From Gemmatimonadota bacterium (GTDB lineage Bacteria; Gemmatimonadota; Gemmatimonadetes; Gemmatimonadales; GWC2-71-9), in assembly GCA_025350665.1 (NCBI GenBank), contig JANXXJ010000063.1, positions 1 to 59,335 on the forward strand: 59,335 nt of DNA, read 5' to 3'. The notes under the pieces were generated by a model. It made no database searches. It was not told the origin of the DNA and saw nothing but the letters and a program-made list of their open reading frames with translations. Both the position numbers and the translations under genes were made by a program. Below are positions 9,128 through 18,224 of the stretch, piece after piece; the stretch's first letter is position 1, and the number at the start of each line of letters is the position of its first letter.

Positions 9128-10368
9128 TTGATAATCGGGCCCCTGTTCCACGCGGCGCTCGTCGCCGGCCTGGTCTCCCGGACCCCGGCAACCGACCCAC
9201 CCCGAGGCCTGGCCCGCTGCCTGGAAATCGTTAGGCGCGCCGCCCGGTCGGCCGGCATCGTCGACTCGACCTGGGCCACCGCTACCGCCGGCTTCACCCC
9301 CGACTCGACCGTCCTTCTCGCCGACCGCCACCAACCCGAATTCACGCTGCTGCTCTGGGACTACCTCGCCGCGGTGGTCGATTCCGAGCGGATCGCCGAC
9401 GGCGTGAGCCGGATGGCCGCCTGGGATACCGTTTTGTCCGCCATCGAAACCAAGACCGGCGTCGACCGGGAGGCGGTCGTGGCCGTGTGGGGCGTCGAAT
9501 CGGATTACGGCCGGGCGATGGGAACCCGCCCGCTGGTCCGCTCGCTGCTGACCGGGGCCTGCCAGGGTCGCCGCCACCGGTTCTTCCGGGAACAACTGCT
9601 TGCCGCACTCAAAATCCTCCAGCACGGCGACATTCCCCTCGACCGGCTGGTCGGCTCGTGGGCCGGCGCCTTCGGTCAGACCCAGTTCCTGCCCACCACC
9701 TTTCTCATGAAAGCCGTCGATGGCGACGGCGACGGCCACCGCGACCTGATCGGGTCGGTGCCGGACGCCCTCTGGTCCGCGGCGCGCTACCTCGAGCGGT
9801 CAGGATGGACGAAGGGCGAGCCCTGGGGCTATGAGGTGGCCGTGCCTAACGGCTTCCGCGGCCCAAGCGGCCGGCGGCGGCCCCGATCGCTCGGCCGGTG
9901 GGCGGCCTCGGGCCTGACGCGGATCGACCGCCTGCCCCTCGAGGGTTCCACGCCGGCCGCCCTCATCAGCCCGGCCGGGCCGGACGGCCCTCGTTTCCTT
10001 GTGCTGCGCAACTACCAGGCGGTCTGGAGTTACAACGCGGCCGAAGCGTACACGCTGGCGATCGTCCTCTTGGCGGATCGGCTGGCCGGCCGCGGCGGAT
10101 TCCGGACCCCCTGGCCGACGGATGACCCGGGGCTATCGCGGCAGGAGCGACGAGAACTGAAGGAGCGACTGGCGAAATCGGGATATGACCCCGGCGTCCT
10201 CGACGGCTCGCTCGGCACCAAAGCCCGGGCGGCCGTGGCCGATTACGAGCGCGCCAGCGGAATTCCGGTTACCGGTCGTCCCGGCCAGCGACTGCTGGCG
10301 CGGCTTCGCGCGGCGGCGACGATCCCGCCGCGCCCGGAACGCCCCCGCCGCCAGCACCGGCACCCTGA
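9128..10368 (+). CDS. MltB-type lytic murein transglycosylase with peptidoglycan-binding domain, probable frameshift near C terminus
   Basis: Exported enzyme that cleaves the MurNAc-GlcNAc bond of peptidoglycan. TTG start at 9128 gives a short signal peptide. SLT family 2 features: catalytic Glu in VWGVESDYG, then GAFGQTQFLPTTF and VDGDGDGHRDLIGSVPDAL. A C-terminal PG_binding_1 domain includes YDPGVLDGSLGTKARAAV (near residues 350-395). In the starting frame the ORF runs on to 11287, but the part beyond about 10320 lies antisense to two real genes and has no family sequence. In the neighbouring frame a short Pro/Ala tail (DDPAAPGTPPPPAPAP) ends at a TGA at 10366-10368. I infer one missing base near 10290-10320 and put the gene end at 10368. 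Confidence 0.85.
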
Positions 10369-10411
10369 GCCCCTCCGGGTCGGCCGCGAGCCCGGCCACC
10401 GGTCCACTCAT

Positions 10412-11017
10412 CTAACCGACGTCGAGCCTCGGCATCCCGCGAATGGGGCCGTGCCCGGCATGCACCAGCTGAGCACCGAGCTCCGCCAGCAGTCGCCAGC
10501 TGGCCGCCACCGTGGGGACGTCCTCGTCAACGACCATCCCGGGCCAGGTCAGGTCGCCGGTGAACAGGTGGCCGGAATCGAGCAGCAGCGATACGCTGTC
10601 GTGCGAGTGGCCCGGGGTGGGAACGATCTGGCCGGCGATGCCGAGCCCGGCCAGCAGCGACCGCGACTCGGTGCAGCCGATGACCAGGTTGCCGGCGGGA
10701 ACGATCGGGGTGTAGTGGTCGGCCGGCTTGACGTGGCGGGCCATCAGAGGAATCGCCGACTCCTGCTCTTCCGTCACGATGAGGCGCATGCCCCGGTTTT
10801 TGAGATCCTGGGCAGCGCCGGCATGGTCGAGGTGATAGTGAGTGGCGAGGCCGTGGGAAATTTCCCCAAGCGGGATGTCGGCCCGTTTGAGGTTCGCCTC
10901 GAGCTGGTTGAACATGCCGGGCCAGCCCAGGTCCACCAGCAACCGGGACCGGCCGGCGCTCACCACCCAGAAATTGGTGGACCGGTAGCCGACGTTGACG
11001 ATCGTGACGGCGGGCAT
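10412..11017 (-). CDS. MBL-fold metallo-hydrolase (glyoxalase II-like)
   Basis: 201 aa from the ATG at 11017, two bases after the stop of the PIN toxin gene; a GTG at 11032 is also in frame. Metallo-beta-lactamase fold: HxHxDH as THYHLDHAG, then His in PTPGHSHDSV, the bridging Asp in LFTGDLTWPG, and final His in HAGHGP, so a dinuclear zinc site is complete. Such proteins hydrolyse thioesters, lactones or phosphodiesters; the substrate is not evident. The N terminus IVNVGYRSTNFWVVSAGRS is typical of cytoplasmic members. Its position directly behind VapBC suggests read-through transcription rather than a functional link. Confidence 0.9.
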   Translation of the reverse strand: MPAVTIVNVGYRSTNFWVVSAGRSRLLVDLGWPGMFNQLEANLKRADIPLGEISHGLATHYHLDHAGAAQDLKNRGMRLIVTEEQESAIPLMARHVKPADHYTPIVPAGNLVIGCTESRSLLAGLGIAGQIVPTPGHSHDSVSLLLDSGHLFTGDLTWPGMVVDEDVPTVAASWRLLAELGAQLVHAGHGPIRGMPRLDVG

Positions 11018-11019
11018 GT

Positions 11020-11433
11020 CTACCGGATCCACCGATCGACCGGGAGCCCGGGCACCCGCTCGAATTCCCGCACATTGCCGGTCGCCACCGCGTACCCCGC
11101 CGAGCGGGCAATGCTCGCAATCACCAGATCGCGGTCCGAAATCGGCTTGCTCCGGAGGGCCAGGCGCAATTCGGCGAAATGCGCCGCCGCGGGCCGGTCA
11201 AAAGGAAGCAGGGCCACACCGCTTTCCAGAATCGACTCGACCTGCTCCAGGTTCCCGGCAGGATCCCGGCTCAGGAGCGCGCCATAGCGCAGTTCGGCCT
11301 CAGTCATGGTGGTGATGGCCACGTCCGCCGGCGACAGAGCGCGGAGCCGCTCCCCCACGCCCTTCCGCCGCCTGAGCCACTCGACGCACACATCGGTGTC
11401 GAGCACCCACGGACCGGCCAACTCCGGTTTCAC
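11020..11433 (-). CDS. VapC-type PIN-domain ribonuclease toxin
   Basis: 137 aa, starting at GTG 11433, which overlaps the antitoxin stop (GTGA). PIN-domain acidic residues are in place: first Asp in WVLDTDVCVEWLR, Glu in MTEAELRYG, Asp in SDRDLVIASIAR and the last acidic/Asn cluster in ATGNVREFE. VapC toxins are Mg-dependent endoribonucleases, often cutting tRNA or rRNA, neutralised by VapB. The long in-frame extension up to 12348 is antisense to the CurA-like gene and is not coding. All catalytic residues are present, so it should be active. Confidence 0.92.
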   Translation of the reverse strand: MKPELAGPWVLDTDVCVEWLRRRKGVGERLRALSPADVAITTMTEAELRYGALLSRDPAGNLEQVESILESGVALLPFDRPAAAHFAELRLALRSKPISDRDLVIASIARSAGYAVATGNVREFERVPGLPVDRWIR

Positions 11434-11699
11434 TCGTCGAACCCGCCAAGGACGCGGTCCCGGTGAGGCGCGTCCGGGAGCGGCGCCGGCATCCGGAAAT
11501 CGTCGGTGACGCTCGGCGATCCGTCGAACCAACGCCAGAAGGCGCCGGGCCACTTCGGCTTGGACATCGGCTCGAGAATCACCCGACTCCCCTCCTTCCT
11601 TACCCGGACATAGCGCCCTTCGAAACGGCAGGCCGCCGGCAGCCGCACCGCCTGACTCCCACCGGTCATGAACAACCCGGCCCGATATTCTTCGCTCAT
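11430..11699 (-). CDS. VapB-type AbrB/SpoVT-fold antitoxin
   Basis: 89 aa. The N-terminal swapped-hairpin DNA-binding fold is seen as GLFMTGGSQAVRLPAACRFEG followed by YVRVRKEGSRVILEPM; the NSQAVRLP-like core is diagnostic of VapB/MazE antitoxins. The C-terminal half, with WPGAFWRWFDGSPSVTDDF, is the probable toxin-binding tail. ATG 11699 (reads MSEEYRAG) is chosen because the fold begins there; the frame extends to 11813 without family sequence. The toxin gene overlaps by four bases. The pair should repress its own promoter through the inverted repeat just upstream. Confidence 0.9.
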   Translation of the reverse strand: MSEEYRAGLFMTGGSQAVRLPAACRFEGRYVRVRKEGSRVILEPMSKPKWPGAFWRWFDGSPSVTDDFRMPAPLPDAPHRDRVLGGFDE

Positions 11700-11717
11700 G
11701 AATCCCAGCCTTTGTTC

Positions 11718-11756
11718 GGACGTACATACAGTAGATACGTCCTGCGGTCTTGGCAA
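11718..11756 (-). promoter_or_regulatory. vapBC promoter and palindromic operator
   Basis: On the minus strand, TTGCCA (11751-11756) and TACTGT (11728-11733) are separated by 17 bases and make a -35/-10 pair about 29 bases upstream of the VapB ATG. A perfect seven-base inverted repeat, GGACGTA (11736-11742) and TACGTCC (11718-11724), brackets the -10. This is the expected arrangement for autoregulation by the VapBC complex. Confidence 0.6.
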
Positions 11757-11819
11757 GGGGTCCGGCATCCCGCCCCACACAGGGGACAACATCACGCTGG
11801 TCATGGGTCCCAAAATGCC

Positions 11820-11839
11820 AACGGCCCCGTGGGGCCGTT
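11820..11839 (-). terminator. Hairpin terminator of the fatty-acid oxidation operon
   Basis: Inverted repeat AACGGCCCC / GGGGCCGTT with a two-base centre (or seven base pairs with a six-base loop). On the minus strand it is followed by GGCATTTTGG. It lies about 45 bases after the last gene of the operon. Confidence 0.5.
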
Positions 11840-11885
11840 AACCAAACGAACGCAGGGCGAATCGAATCGCCGCGAACACCCGCGG

Positions 11886-12914
11886 TCAGATGAGCTTGAC
11901 CAGTTGCTTGCCGAAGTTCCGGCCTTTGAGGAGCCCAATGAACGCCTCCGGCGCCGACGCCAGCCCGTCCGCGACGGTCTCCCGGTACTTGAGCTTGCCC
12001 GTGGCCACCAGCCCGCCAAGCTCCCGGAGCGCCTCGGACCAGAGCTCCATGTGCTCCGACACGATGAACCCTTCCACCTTCATCCGGTTCACCAGAATGA
12101 GTTGTGGCGCCAGCATTGGAATCGGCTGGCCGTTGTACCCCGAGATCATCCCGCACATCGCAATCCGCGAGAACGCATTGGCCCGGAACATCACGGCATC
12201 GAGAATCATTCCGCCCACGTTCTCGAAATAGCCGTCGATGCCGTTCGGACAGGCTTCCTTGAGAGCAGCCGAGAGAGATTTGAGATCGGGATGCTGCTTG
12301 TAATCGATGCAGGCGTCGAACCCCAGTTCCTCGACCACGTAGTGGCATTTGTCGGGGCCGCCGGCCAGACCGACGGCCCGGGCGCCCCGCGCCTTGGCGA
12401 GCTGACCGACCACACCGCCCACCGCCCCGCTCGCGGCACTCACGACCACGGTCTCACCCGCTTGGGGCCCGATGATCTTGATCAGACCATACCACGCCGT
12501 CACACCGGGCATGCCGACCACGCCGAGATAGGCCGAGAGCGGAATCCGGCTCGCATCGACCGTTTGAAGCGCGCCGGCGGCCGCGGGAGCGGCATCAACG
12601 ATCGAGTACTGCTGCCAGCCCCCCCAACCAACGACCTTGTCCCCGGCGAGAAACGCCGGGTTCTTCGACACCACCACTTCGCCCACGGTGCCTCCGATCA
12701 TCACCTGATCGAGCGCCTGGGGCGCCGCGTAACTCTTCCCGTCGTTCATCCGGCCCCGCATATAGGGGTCGAGGCTCAGATAGTGGTGCCGAACGAGGAC
12801 CTGTCCGTCGCCAAGTTCTGGAACCGGAGTCTCCACCAACCGGAAGTTGGTCGGAGTCGGTTCGCCGGCGGGGCGCGAGGCGAGCAGCAGTTGCTGGTTC
12901 ACGAAAGCCGTCAT
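11886..12914 (-). CDS. Zinc-independent MDR-family NADP-dependent oxidoreductase (CurA/LTB4-DH-like)
   Basis: 342 aa, full length for the family. N-terminal segment LSLDPYMRGRM and EVVVSKNPAFLAGD, then the Rossmann part with TVVVSAASGAVGGVVGQLAK (nucleotide loop), CIDYKQHPDL, GIDGYFENVGG, and the C-terminal signature ANAFSRIAMCGMISGYNG. Members reduce the double bond of enones and enals with NADPH, for example CurA or prostaglandin reductase. Being the last gene of a beta-oxidation operon, it may reduce unsaturated or oxidised acyl chains; this is inference. ATG at 12914, fifteen bases after the SDR gene, same strand. Confidence 0.93.
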   Translation of the reverse strand: MTAFVNQQLLLASRPAGEPTPTNFRLVETPVPELGDGQVLVRHHYLSLDPYMRGRMNDGKSYAAPQALDQVMIGGTVGEVVVSKNPAFLAGDKVVGWGGWQQYSIVDAAPAAAGALQTVDASRIPLSAYLGVVGMPGVTAWYGLIKIIGPQAGETVVVSAASGAVGGVVGQLAKARGARAVGLAGGPDKCHYVVEELGFDACIDYKQHPDLKSLSAALKEACPNGIDGYFENVGGMILDAVMFRANAFSRIAMCGMISGYNGQPIPMLAPQLILVNRMKVEGFIVSEHMELWSEALRELGGLVATGKLKYRETVADGLASAPEAFIGLLKGRNFGKQLVKLI

Positions 12915-12929
12915 GTCAGGGTCCGTTGC

Positions 12930-13718
12930 TCAGGCGAAAATGCAGGAAACGCCGCCGTCGACGGCGAGGATCTGGCCGGTGATGTGCTTCCCGGCGTCCG
13001 ATGCGAACAGCAGCGCGGCGCCCTTGAGATCGTCGTCATCACCAAGGCGCCGAAGCGGTACTCGGGCGGTGAGATTCTCGACCCCGATTTTTTCGAGCGT
13101 GCCCTTGGTCATGCGGCTCGGGAAGAAACCGGGTGCCAGCGCGTTCACCGTGATCCCGTATTCGCCCCATTCGCCGGCCAGGGTTCGGGTCAGGTTGACC
13201 ACGCCCCCCTTGCTCGCGTTGTACGCCACGGTCTCGTGCCCGGGCGGATTTCCCGCCAGCCCGGCAATCGACGCAGTCATGATGATCCGTCCCTTCCGGC
13301 GCGGGATCATGCTCTTCTTGGCAATAGTCTGGCTGAAGAGAAAGACGCTCCGCAGATTGAGATTCATGACCTTGTCCCAGGCCTCGAGCGGATGATCCTC
13401 GGCCGGAGCCCCCCAAGCAGCCCCGGCGTTGTTGATCAGGATGTCCACCTGGCCCAGTCGGGCGATCGCCTCGTCGCAGACCTTGCGGACCTGGTCCGGA
13501 TCGCTGGCGTCGGCCGTTATCCAGGTCGCGTCGATCCCGCGGGCTTTGAGGTGCGCCGCCGATTCCTCGAGATCCGCCGCTTTCCGGGAAGTGAGTACCA
13601 GCCTGGCCCCCGCCTCGCCCAGGGCCTCGGCCATCTGGAGCCCCAGACCCCGCGAACCACCGGTGATCAGCGCGGTCCGGCCGGTAAGGTCGAACAATTT
13701 ATTGATGGGCGTGCTCAT
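12930..13718 (-). CDS. Short-chain dehydrogenase/reductase
   Basis: 262 aa. Classical SDR: TGGSRGLG cofactor motif near the N terminus, NNAG, catalytic Ser in MTASIAGLAG and the Tyr-Lys pair in AYNASKGG, and the C-terminal PLRRLGDDDDLKGAALLFASD followed by TGQILAVDGG. NAD(P)-dependent alcohol/ketone oxidoreductase; resembles gluconate 5-dehydrogenase and acyl-reductase-like SDRs. Its position between thiolase and CurA-like MDR suggests action on 3-oxoacyl or 3-hydroxyacyl intermediates. ATG 13718 (reads MSTPINKLF) has a CGAGGG purine tract just upstream; the extension to 13778 reads into the thiolase end and is rejected. Confidence 0.93.
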   Translation of the reverse strand: MSTPINKLFDLTGRTALITGGSRGLGLQMAEALGEAGARLVLTSRKAADLEESAAHLKARGIDATWITADASDPDQVRKVCDEAIARLGQVDILINNAGAAWGAPAEDHPLEAWDKVMNLNLRSVFLFSQTIAKKSMIPRRKGRIIMTASIAGLAGNPPGHETVAYNASKGGVVNLTRTLAGEWGEYGITVNALAPGFFPSRMTKGTLEKIGVENLTARVPLRRLGDDDDLKGAALLFASDAGKHITGQILAVDGGVSCIFA

Positions 13719-13729
13719 GGACCCTCGTT

Positions 13730-14905
13730 TCAGAGAACTTCGAAAATGCCGGCGGCACCCATGCCGCCGCCGATGCACATCGTGACGCAGACCCGCTTGG
13801 CGCCCCGGCGCCTGCCCTCGAGCAGGGCGTGACCGGTGAGGCGCTGACCGCTCATCCCGTAGGGGTGGCCGATCGCGATCGCGCCGCCATTCACGTTGAG
13901 TCGGTCCATCGGAATGCCCAGCGTGTCGGCACAGTAGAGCACCTGCACGGCAAAGGCTTCATTCAGCTCCCAGAGATCGATGTCGTTCACGGTGAGCCCG
14001 AGGCGCTTGAGCACCTTCGGCACGGCAAAGACCGGCCCGATTCCCATCTCGTCCGGCTCGCACCCCGCCACCGCAAAGCCCAGGAAACGCCCGATCGGCT
14101 TCAGCCCCTTCTGCTCCGCATACTTCTCGCTGGTCACCACGCAGGCCCCGGCGCCGTCGCTGAACTGGCTCGCGTTGCCCGCAGTCACGACTCCGCCAGG
14201 CACCGCGGTCCTGATGTCCTTGATGCCCTCGTAGGTCGTGCCGGCCCGCATTCCCTCGTCCACCGACGAGGTCACTTCCCGGGTCCTCAGGCCCATGACC
14301 GGGTCGGCGGTGCCGGCCGTGACCGTAATCGGCGCGATCTCGTCCTTGAACTTCCCCGCCTCGTGGGCGGCGCAGGCCCTCTGCTGACTCTCGGCGCCGT
14401 AGTGGTCCATCCGCTCCTTCGGGATCGCGTACCGCTTGGCCACCGTCTCGGCAGTCTGGAGCATGGGCCAGTAGAGTTCCGGCTTGTGCTCCTTGATCCA
14501 CGAATCGGCGAGCATGTGCTGGTTGATCTCCTGCTGAACGCAGGAAATGCTCTCGACGCCTCCCGCCACGAACACCTCACCCTCGCCGCTCATGATCCGC
14601 TGCGAGGCGAGCGCGATGGTCTGAAGCCCGCTCGAGCAGAACCGGTTGACCGTCATCCCGCTCACGGTGACCGGGAGCCCGGCGCGAACGGCGCACTGGC
14701 GCGCGATGTTGACGCCGGTGGCGCCTTCGGGATTGGCGCAGCCCATCAGAACGTCTTCGACGTCCGCGGGGTCGATGCCGGCCCGTTCGAGGGCGGCCTT
14801 CACCACGTGGCCACCCAGGGTGGCGCCGTGGGTCATGTTGAACGCGCCCTTCCAGCTCTTGGCGAGCGGCGTCCGGGCGGTCGAAACGATTACTGCGCGG
14901 CTCAT
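13730..14905 (-). CDS. Acetyl-CoA acyltransferase (thiolase)
   Basis: 391 aa, standard length. Nucleophilic Cys in [14 protein letters not shown] (near 90), loop [16 protein letters not shown], the His of [16 protein letters not shown] and the second Cys in [15 protein letters not shown]. It catalyses thiolytic cleavage of 3-oxoacyl-CoA to acetyl-CoA and a shortened acyl-CoA, the last step of beta-oxidation. Start ATG 14905 has an AAGGAA Shine-Dalgarno tract eight bases upstream. It lies 11 bases after the bifunctional enzyme gene, the usual partner of FadA, so the pair is probably a functional FadBA-like complex. Confidence 0.95.
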   Translation of the reverse strand: MSRAVIVSTARTPLAKSWKGAFNMTHGATLGGHVVKAALERAGIDPADVEDVLMGCANPEGATGVNIARQCAVRAGLPVTVSGMTVNRFCSSGLQTIALASQRIMSGEGEVFVAGGVESISCVQQEINQHMLADSWIKEHKPELYWPMLQTAETVAKRYAIPKERMDHYGAESQQRACAAHEAGKFKDEIAPITVTAGTADPVMGLRTREVTSSVDEGMRAGTTYEGIKDIRTAVPGGVVTAGNASQFSDGAGACVVTSEKYAEQKGLKPIGRFLGFAVAGCEPDEMGIGPVFAVPKVLKRLGLTVNDIDLWELNEAFAVQVLYCADTLGIPMDRLNVNGGAIAIGHPYGMSGQRLTGHALLEGRRRGAKRVCVTMCIGGGMGAAGIFEVL

Positions 14906-14916
14906 CGTGATTCCTT

Positions 14917-17022
14917 TCAGGTAAAGCTCTTGCCCTCGGCGACCAGCCGGGCGAGAAGCGGAGCCGGCTGCCAGAAGCCGGCGTCGTCATGAGGGTTCAG
15001 GCCAAAATGCTGCATCGCCCGGACCACGTTGAAGAGGCCCTGGCTGTCGGCGTAACAAAGCGGGCCACCGCGGAACAGCGGAAAGCCGTACCCGGTGAGA
15101 TACACCATGTCGATGTCGCTCGCCTTGTTGGCGATCCCTTCTTCGAGAATCCGGGCCGCTTCGTTCACCAGCGAGTAGACCAGGCGCTGGACGATCTCCT
15201 CTTCCCCGACCTTCCGGGGGGCCCTCCCGATCGTCTTGCGGTAGTCCACGATCATCTGTTCGACCTCGGCCGAGGCGATCGCGTCACGCTGGCCGGCCTT
15301 GTAGTCGTACCAGCCGGCGCCGGTCTTCTGGCCGAACCGGCCCTTCTCGCAGAGCAGGTCCGCCGTCTTGCTGTACCGGATGTTGGGAAACTCGACCGCC
15401 CGGCGCTTCCGGATCGCCCAGCCGATGTCGTTCCCGGCGAGGTCGCTCATGCGGAAGGGTCCCATGGCGAAGCCGAATTTCTCGATGGCCCGGTCCACCT
15501 GGGACGGCGTGCAGCCCTCGTCGAGCAGGAACCCGGACTGGCGAATGTACTGCTCGACCATCCGATTCCCGATGAAGCCATCGCACACGCCGGAGACCAC
15601 CGCGGTCTTCTTGATGACCTTGGCCATCGCCATCACCGTCGCGAGCACGTCCTTGGCCGTCGCCTTGCCGCGGACCACCTCGAGCAGCTTCATCACATTG
15701 GCCGGGCTGAAGAAGTGGAGCCCGACCACATCGGCCGGCCGCCTCGTGAAGCTCGCGATGGTATCGACATTCAGCGTCGAGGTGTTGGTGGCCAGGATGG
15801 CGCCCGGCTTGGCGGCCTGATCCAGCTTCTTGAAGACCGTCTCCTTGACCCCCATCTCCTCGAACACCGCCTCGATGACCAGATCGGCGTCCTTGATGTC
15901 GTCATAGGAGAGCGTGGGCGTCAGCAGGCTCATCCGCTGCTGGTAGACGTCCGACTTGAGCTTCCCCTTCTTGACCTGGCTCTCGTAGTTCCTGGCGATC
16001 GTGGCCAGCCCGCGGTCGAGCGCGTCCTGCCGGGTCTCGAGGATCACGACCGGAATCCCGGCATTCAGGAAATTCATCGAGATCCCGCCGCCCATCGTGC
16101 CGGCACCGATCACCGCCACCTTGGCGATCTTCCGGACCGGGGTATCCTCGGGCACGTCGGGGATCTTGCTCGCCGCCCGCTCGCCGAAGAAGGCATGGCG
16201 AAGCGCCTTCGACTCGGGCGTGAACATGAGCGCCATGAAGAGTTCCCGCTCGTAGGCCATGCCGTCCTCGAACGACCGCTTGACCGAGGCCTCGACCGCA
16301 TCGACACAGCGCGCCGGAGCCGGGAAATTCTTCGCCATAGCCTTGACGGTGTTCCGGGCAAACTGGAAATAGCCGTCGGGGTTCGGATCGGTGGCCGGCA
16401 GGCTCCGGACTCGTGGCAGCGGGGCGCCACCCGCGTGCCTGGCGCCGACGTCGGCCGCGAACGCGAGGGCGCCGGTCATCAGGTCGCCTTCGATCAGCTG
16501 GTCGAACAGCCGCTGCCCCGGCTGCATCGCGAGCAGTTCGCTCTTCACCGGTTCGCCGCTCACGATCATATTGAGCGCCGTTTCGACGCCGAGCACCCGC
16601 GGCAGCCGCTGGGTGCCACCGGCGCCGGGCAACAGACCGAGCTTGACCTCGGGCAGCGCGATACTCGCGCCGGCGACCGCGACCCGGTAGTGGCAGCCCA
16701 GGGCCAGTTCGAGCCCGCCGCCCATGCAGACGCTGTGAATCGCGGCCACCACCGGCTTGCTGCAGCCGTCGACGACTTTGATCAGGGTGCCAAGGTTGGG
16801 CTCGGCCGCCGCCTTCGGCGAACCGAACTCGCGGATGTCGGCGCCGCCTGAAAATGCTTTGCCGGCCCCGGTCAGCACGACAGCTTTGACCGCGGCGTCC
16901 GCTTCCGCCCTGGCGACGCCCGCCGCGACGTCGCTCCGGGTCGCGTGGCCCAGACCGTTCACCGGTGGATTGTCGAGCGTGATGACGGCGATGCCGTCTC
17001 TGACTTCGTAGCGAGCACTCAT
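14917..17022 (-). CDS. Bifunctional enoyl-CoA hydratase / 3-hydroxyacyl-CoA dehydrogenase (FadB/FadJ-like)
   Basis: 701 aa. N-terminal crotonase domain (about 1-190) with [17 protein letters not shown] and [21 protein letters not shown], where the first catalytic Glu sits, and a linker with [11 protein letters not shown]. Then the 3HCDH NAD-binding domain (from about 300), [20 protein letters not shown], with [14 protein letters not shown], and the C-terminal domain [15 protein letters not shown] plus NRMVEQYIR and [11 protein letters not shown]. It performs hydration and oxidation of enoyl-CoA. At about 700 aa it matches the peroxisomal-type or FadJ-type layout. ATG 17022 has GGAAGGAAACGGA just upstream. 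Second gene of the five-gene operon. Confidence 0.95.
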   Translation of the reverse strand: MSARYEVRDGIAVITLDNPPVNGLGHATRSDVAAGVARAEADAAVKAVVLTGAGKAFSGGADIREFGSPKAAAEPNLGTLIKVVDGCSKPVVAAIHSVCMGGGLELALGCHYRVAVAGASIALPEVKLGLLPGAGGTQRLPRVLGVETALNMIVSGEPVKSELLAMQPGQRLFDQLIEGDLMTGALAFAADVGARHAGGAPLPRVRSLPATDPNPDGYFQFARNTVKAMAKNFPAPARCVDAVEASVKRSFEDGMAYERELFMALMFTPESKALRHAFFGERAASKIPDVPEDTPVRKIAKVAVIGAGTMGGGISMNFLNAGIPVVILETRQDALDRGLATIARNYESQVKKGKLKSDVYQQRMSLLTPTLSYDDIKDADLVIEAVFEEMGVKETVFKKLDQAAKPGAILATNTSTLNVDTIASFTRRPADVVGLHFFSPANVMKLLEVVRGKATAKDVLATVMAMAKVIKKTAVVSGVCDGFIGNRMVEQYIRQSGFLLDEGCTPSQVDRAIEKFGFAMGPFRMSDLAGNDIGWAIRKRRAVEFPNIRYSKTADLLCEKGRFGQKTGAGWYDYKAGQRDAIASAEVEQMIVDYRKTIGRAPRKVGEEEIVQRLVYSLVNEAARILEEGIANKASDIDMVYLTGYGFPLFRGGPLCYADSQGLFNVVRAMQHFGLNPHDDAGFWQPAPLLARLVAEGKSFT

Positions 17023-17052
17023 GGAGTTCCGTTTCCTTCCGCCTGACCTGGC

Positions 17053-18030
17053 TCAGGCATTGGTCATCACCAGCTTGCCCCGGACCTGGCGGGATGCCAT
17101 CCGCGCATAGGCTTCGGGCAGTCGATTCATCGGTAACACCTGATCAATCACCGGCTTGATCCGGCCCTGACCGTACCAGACGCCGAGCTCCGTCATCACC
17201 CGGCTCCAGTCGGCCGGCTCGCGCCGGACGTAGTCACCCCAGAACACGCCCACCACCGACGCCCCCTTGAGCAGGGCCAGGTTGAGCGGCAGCGAGGGAA
17301 TGGTCCCGCCGGCGAATCCGATCACCAAATACCGCCCCCGCCAGGCGATCGACCGGAAGGCCGGCTCGGTCAGCGCACCACCGACCGGATCGTAGACTAC
17401 GTCCGGGCCCTTGCCCCCGGTCAGCGCCTTGAGCGCGTCCCGGAGGTTCTCCTGCTGGTAGTCGATCGTGGCATCCGCACCGAGCGAGCGGCAGAAGGCG
17501 GCCTTCTCGGGGGTCGAGACCCCGGCGATCACCCGGGCGCCCATCGCCTTGGCAATCTGGATCGCCGCCGTGCCTACTCCGCCGGCGGCGCCCAGCACGA
17601 GCGCGGTTTCCCCGCTCTTGAGGGCAGCCCGGTCAACCAGGGCGTGGTGGGTCGTGCCATACGTCAGGACGAAGGCGGCCGCCTCGTCAAACGGAAGAGC
17701 TGGCGGGAGCGCCACCAGTTGCCCCGCGTCGGCAAGGGCGTGGGTCGCGAAGCCGCCGGTCCCGCCGACCGACGCGACGCGGTCGCCCACCGCGACCTGG
17801 CTGACCCCTGGCCCGACCGCCACCACCGTCCCGGCAAATTCGGACCCCGGCACGAACGGCAGGGCCGGCTTGAATTGGTATTTGCCCTCGATGATGAGCA
17901 GGTCTGGAAAGTTGAGACTGGCCGCGGCGATCGCGACCGATGCCTGCCCCGGCCCCGGTTCAGGCGTAGGGATTTCCCGCCACCGCAAGGCGTCAACGCC
18001 ACTCAGAGCGTCACAGAACCAACCGAACAT
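17053..18030 (-). CDS. NADPH:quinone oxidoreductase family protein (MDR, zinc-free)
   Basis: 325 aa from ATG 18030. The family start fits MFGWFCDALSGVDALRW; the frame is open to 18282 but that 84-residue extension overlaps the divergent promoter and has no MDR features. GroES-like part with ALPFVPGSEFAGTVVAVGPGV and VGDRVASVGG, Rossmann part with TALVLGAAGGVGTAAIQIAK and IDYQQENLRDAL, and the C-terminal GRYLVIGFAGGTIPSLPLN. Members reduce quinones or enoyl thioesters with NADPH. First gene of the beta-oxidation operon. No acyl-CoA dehydrogenase is present in the operon. Confidence 0.92.
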   Translation of the reverse strand: MFGWFCDALSGVDALRWREIPTPEPGPGQASVAIAAASLNFPDLLIIEGKYQFKPALPFVPGSEFAGTVVAVGPGVSQVAVGDRVASVGGTGGFATHALADAGQLVALPPALPFDEAAAFVLTYGTTHHALVDRAALKSGETALVLGAAGGVGTAAIQIAKAMGARVIAGVSTPEKAAFCRSLGADATIDYQQENLRDALKALTGGKGPDVVYDPVGGALTEPAFRSIAWRGRYLVIGFAGGTIPSLPLNLALLKGASVVGVFWGDYVRREPADWSRVMTELGVWYGQGRIKPVIDQVLPMNRLPEAYARMASRQVRGKLVMTNA

Positions 18031-18100
18031 TGCCACCCGATTGACGAGAGCCGCGGCAACGTACGGCGCTTTGCGCCGGAGGTCAAATAACTCGCCGGAC

Positions 18101-18129
18101 TGGACGATTTCGGGCGGTTCCACTATCCA
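18101..18129 (+). promoter_or_regulatory. Candidate promoter of the TPP-riboswitch transcript
   Basis: TGGACG (18101-18106) and TATCCA (18124-18129) with a 17-base spacer. The predicted start, about seven bases after the -10, falls a little before the riboswitch aptamer at 18146. Hexamer matches are moderate. Confidence 0.4.
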
Positions 18130-18145
18130 TTCCTGCATTGCCGCC

Positions 18146-18216
18146 AGGGGTACTCCGCGACAGCGGGGTTGAGAAAGTCTCTTGGAACCTGATCCGGTCA
18201 ACACCGGCGTAGGGAG
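18146..18216 (+). promoter_or_regulatory. TPP riboswitch (THI element)
   Basis: Highly conserved THI-element segments are present in order. AGGGGTA opens helix P2. CTCCGC...GCGGGG forms P3 and is followed by TTGAGA, equivalent to the CTGAGA T-loop that binds the pyrimidine of TPP. GTCTCTT gives the P2 return with wobble pairs. Then comes the pyrophosphate-sensor part, GAACCTGATCCGG, with CCGG pairing, ending in GGCGTAGGGA. The one deviation in the hexamer is C to T. TPP binding normally turns the downstream gene off. The aptamer ends about 80 bases before the ATG of a TonB-dependent receptor, which therefore probably imports thiamine or a precursor. Confidence 0.93.
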
Positions 18217-18224
18217 CGCGGCGT

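Noticed and set aside
7377-9200. 607-residue minus-strand ORF
   Set aside because: Complete overlap with prfC on the other strand; sequence is the usual shadow of a GC-rich gene.
10369-11287. C-terminal half of the transglycosylase ORF in its starting frame
   Set aside because: Antisense to the MBL and VapC genes, both of which have full catalytic motifs; explained better by an indel near 10315.
11463-13832. 789-residue plus-strand ORF
   Set aside because: Antisense to CurA-like, SDR and VapB genes; no motif; composition of a shadow frame.
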